Shown here one piece after another: positions 7,842 through 8,693 of a stretch of DNA of 8,693 nt. Source of the stretch: Bryobacterales bacterium (GTDB lineage: Bacteria; Acidobacteriota; Terriglobia; Bryobacterales; Bryobacteraceae). The position numbers and the translations under genes are program-made. The notes under the pieces are model-generated. The model was not told the origin of the DNA. It ran no database searches and worked only from the letters and a program-made list of their open reading frames with translations. Position 1 is the first letter of the stretch; the number at the start of each line of letters is the position of its first letter. Location of the stretch: NCBI GenBank assembly GCA_003132865.1, contig PKYZ01000588.1:1-8693 (forward strand), read 5' to 3'.

Positions 7842-8621
7842 CTAACGTTTCGCCAGGCGCCTGCGCACGCCGGCCGCCAGAAACGCCAAACCCGTCGCGA
7901 GGAGCAACCACGACGCCGGTTCCGGTACGGGACTAACCCCCCCGCCCGTCGCAGTCGCTTGGTAAAAAATGTCCGTCTCGCTGGTGTTGGCGCCGTCTAC
8001 CGGGTGGATTGCCTCGAGACTGAAACCGCCAGGGTTGCTGGACGAGAGAGTCAGAGTGATCACTTCCTGCTGACTTGCGGTCAGGTTGAAATTGAAACCC
8101 TGGGCCATCGAGACCAAATCGTTGCAAGTCGCATCAGGTGCACCGCCCGCCGTGTTCGCTCCGCACGTATCCAAATAATTGCCGGTGGTGCCCGGAACGG
8201 AGTTAGTGCCGTTCAGCGCTCCATTGGCCAGATTATCGACAATCGTCCCGGAGCCGAGATTCGCGGAAACGGCATCGTATTCCGGAATATCGATCTGCCA
8301 TTGTTGGCCAGCGGCAGCCGAGCCATTTACCGCGCCATATTCGTTGTAGAAAGGCACGCTGGCCGGGTCGAAGAACCAAGCTCCGACGTAGTAACTCCCA
8401 GCCACGCCTGGATCGAACGTCAGGGTAAAGGTGCCCAGGCTCGTAGTTGTATTGAAACCAGAAGCATCCAGGCCCGGTACCGACGCGAACGTAGCGCCCC
8501 CCGCGGGGTAGTAATCGGTGCCGTTTACGTTAAACTCCCAGTCCTGCAGCGAGCCGCAAAACGCCGGTAGCGCCGTCATACAGAGCGCCACAAAGATCAA
8601 AGAAAACCTACGATATATCAT
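7842..8621 (-). CDS. PEP-CTERM sorting-domain surface protein
   Basis: This is a 259-residue exported protein of the PEP-CTERM class, whose C-terminal signal is recognised by an exosortase in species that make extracellular polysaccharide. Residues 1-23 are a signal peptide (MIYRRFSLIFVALCMTALPA then FCGS); Phe before Cys argues against a lipobox. The middle, residues about 25-225, is rich in Gly, Ser, Thr, Asn and Ala, predicted beta-rich, and matches no family I recognise; two cysteines (153 and 166) may form a disulphide. The C-terminus has the complete tripartite signal: VPEP (232-235), a hydrophobic segment (SWLLLATGLAFLAAG) and an Arg-rich tail (VRRRLAKR). A Shine-Dalgarno at 8631-8636 supports the start. 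It is the first visible gene of the unit with the toroid protein. No exosortase is in the window, so it must be encoded elsewhere. The 72 bases upstream, to the window edge, show no clear promoter. Confidence 0.95.
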   Translation of the reverse strand: MIYRRFSLIFVALCMTALPAFCGSLQDWEFNVNGTDYYPAGGATFASVPGLDASGFNTTTSLGTFTLTFDPGVAGSYYVGAWFFDPASVPFYNEYGAVNGSAAAGQQWQIDIPEYDAVSANLGSGTIVDNLANGALNGTNSVPGTTGNYLDTCGANTAGGAPDATCNDLVSMAQGFNFNLTASQQEVITLTLSSSNPGGFSLEAIHPVDGANTSETDIFYQATATGGGVSPVPEPASWLLLATGLAFLAAGVRRRLAKR

Positions 8622-8630
8622 GTGCCCACT

Positions 8631-8636
8631 CTCCTC
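8631..8636 (-). promoter_or_regulatory. Shine-Dalgarno for the PEP-CTERM gene
   Basis: GAGGAG on the minus strand lies 9 nt before the ATG at 8621 and supports the chosen start. Confidence 0.85.
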
Positions 8637-8693
8637 GTTGTGAATCGCTGAAACGCCCGATCCAAAAGCCGGGGCGCTCAGAATCGTTCCCCG

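Noticed and set aside
8555..8561. Possible lipobox cysteine in the PEP-CTERM protein (ALPAFC)
   Set aside because: Phe precedes the Cys, which does not fit the lipobox, and the C-terminal PEP-CTERM signal explains the surface location.

Overview
The window most likely comes from an acidobacterium of the Bryobacterales/Solibacter type. The base composition is moderately high in GC. It carries a very long Oar-like TonB-dependent receptor with an N-terminal carboxypeptidase-regulatory domain, a PEP-CTERM protein, and secreted multidomain proteins with PKD and FN3 modules, a combination typical of that group. This is inferred from gene content; no rRNA or other marker is present. Every gene lies on the minus strand, so transcription runs from high to low coordinates. 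Long open frames on the plus strand are shadows.

Layout in the direction of transcription. (1) 8621-7842: a secreted PEP-CTERM protein with a clear VPEP motif, membrane segment and Arg-rich tail. (2) 7808-5547: a 753-residue secreted protein with a PKD-like domain, a long alpha/alpha-toroid region of the squalene-cyclase/prenyltransferase-repeat type, and a C-terminal FN3 domain. These two genes are 33 bp apart, each has a strong Shine-Dalgarno sequence, and they look like one transcription unit closed by an intrinsic terminator at 5482-5516. (3) 5461-3665: a 598-residue exported protein of unknown function. It starts about 20 nt after the U-tract of that terminator. Its C-terminal third is built from about four repeats that resemble pseudomurein-binding-repeat units. 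(4) 3655-3200: a frame-broken second copy of that repeat domain directly behind the gene. An imperfect 17-bp tandem duplication (3662-3695) sits at the junction, and removing one unit would let the gene read on into the second copy. (5) 3186-3159: a plausible sigma70-type promoter. (6) 3017 to beyond base 1: an Oar-like TonB-dependent outer-membrane receptor, 1005 residues visible, with only its extreme C-terminus missing.

All intact products carry export signals, so the window encodes cell-surface and envelope functions. The PEP-CTERM and PKD/toroid/FN3 proteins are probably co-expressed. The receptor appears to have its own promoter. No exosortase, glycosyltransferase, mobile element, tRNA or CRISPR array is visible. 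The most interesting signals are the repeat-domain duplication with its 17-bp junction repeat, and the exported toroid protein paired with a PEP-CTERM protein.
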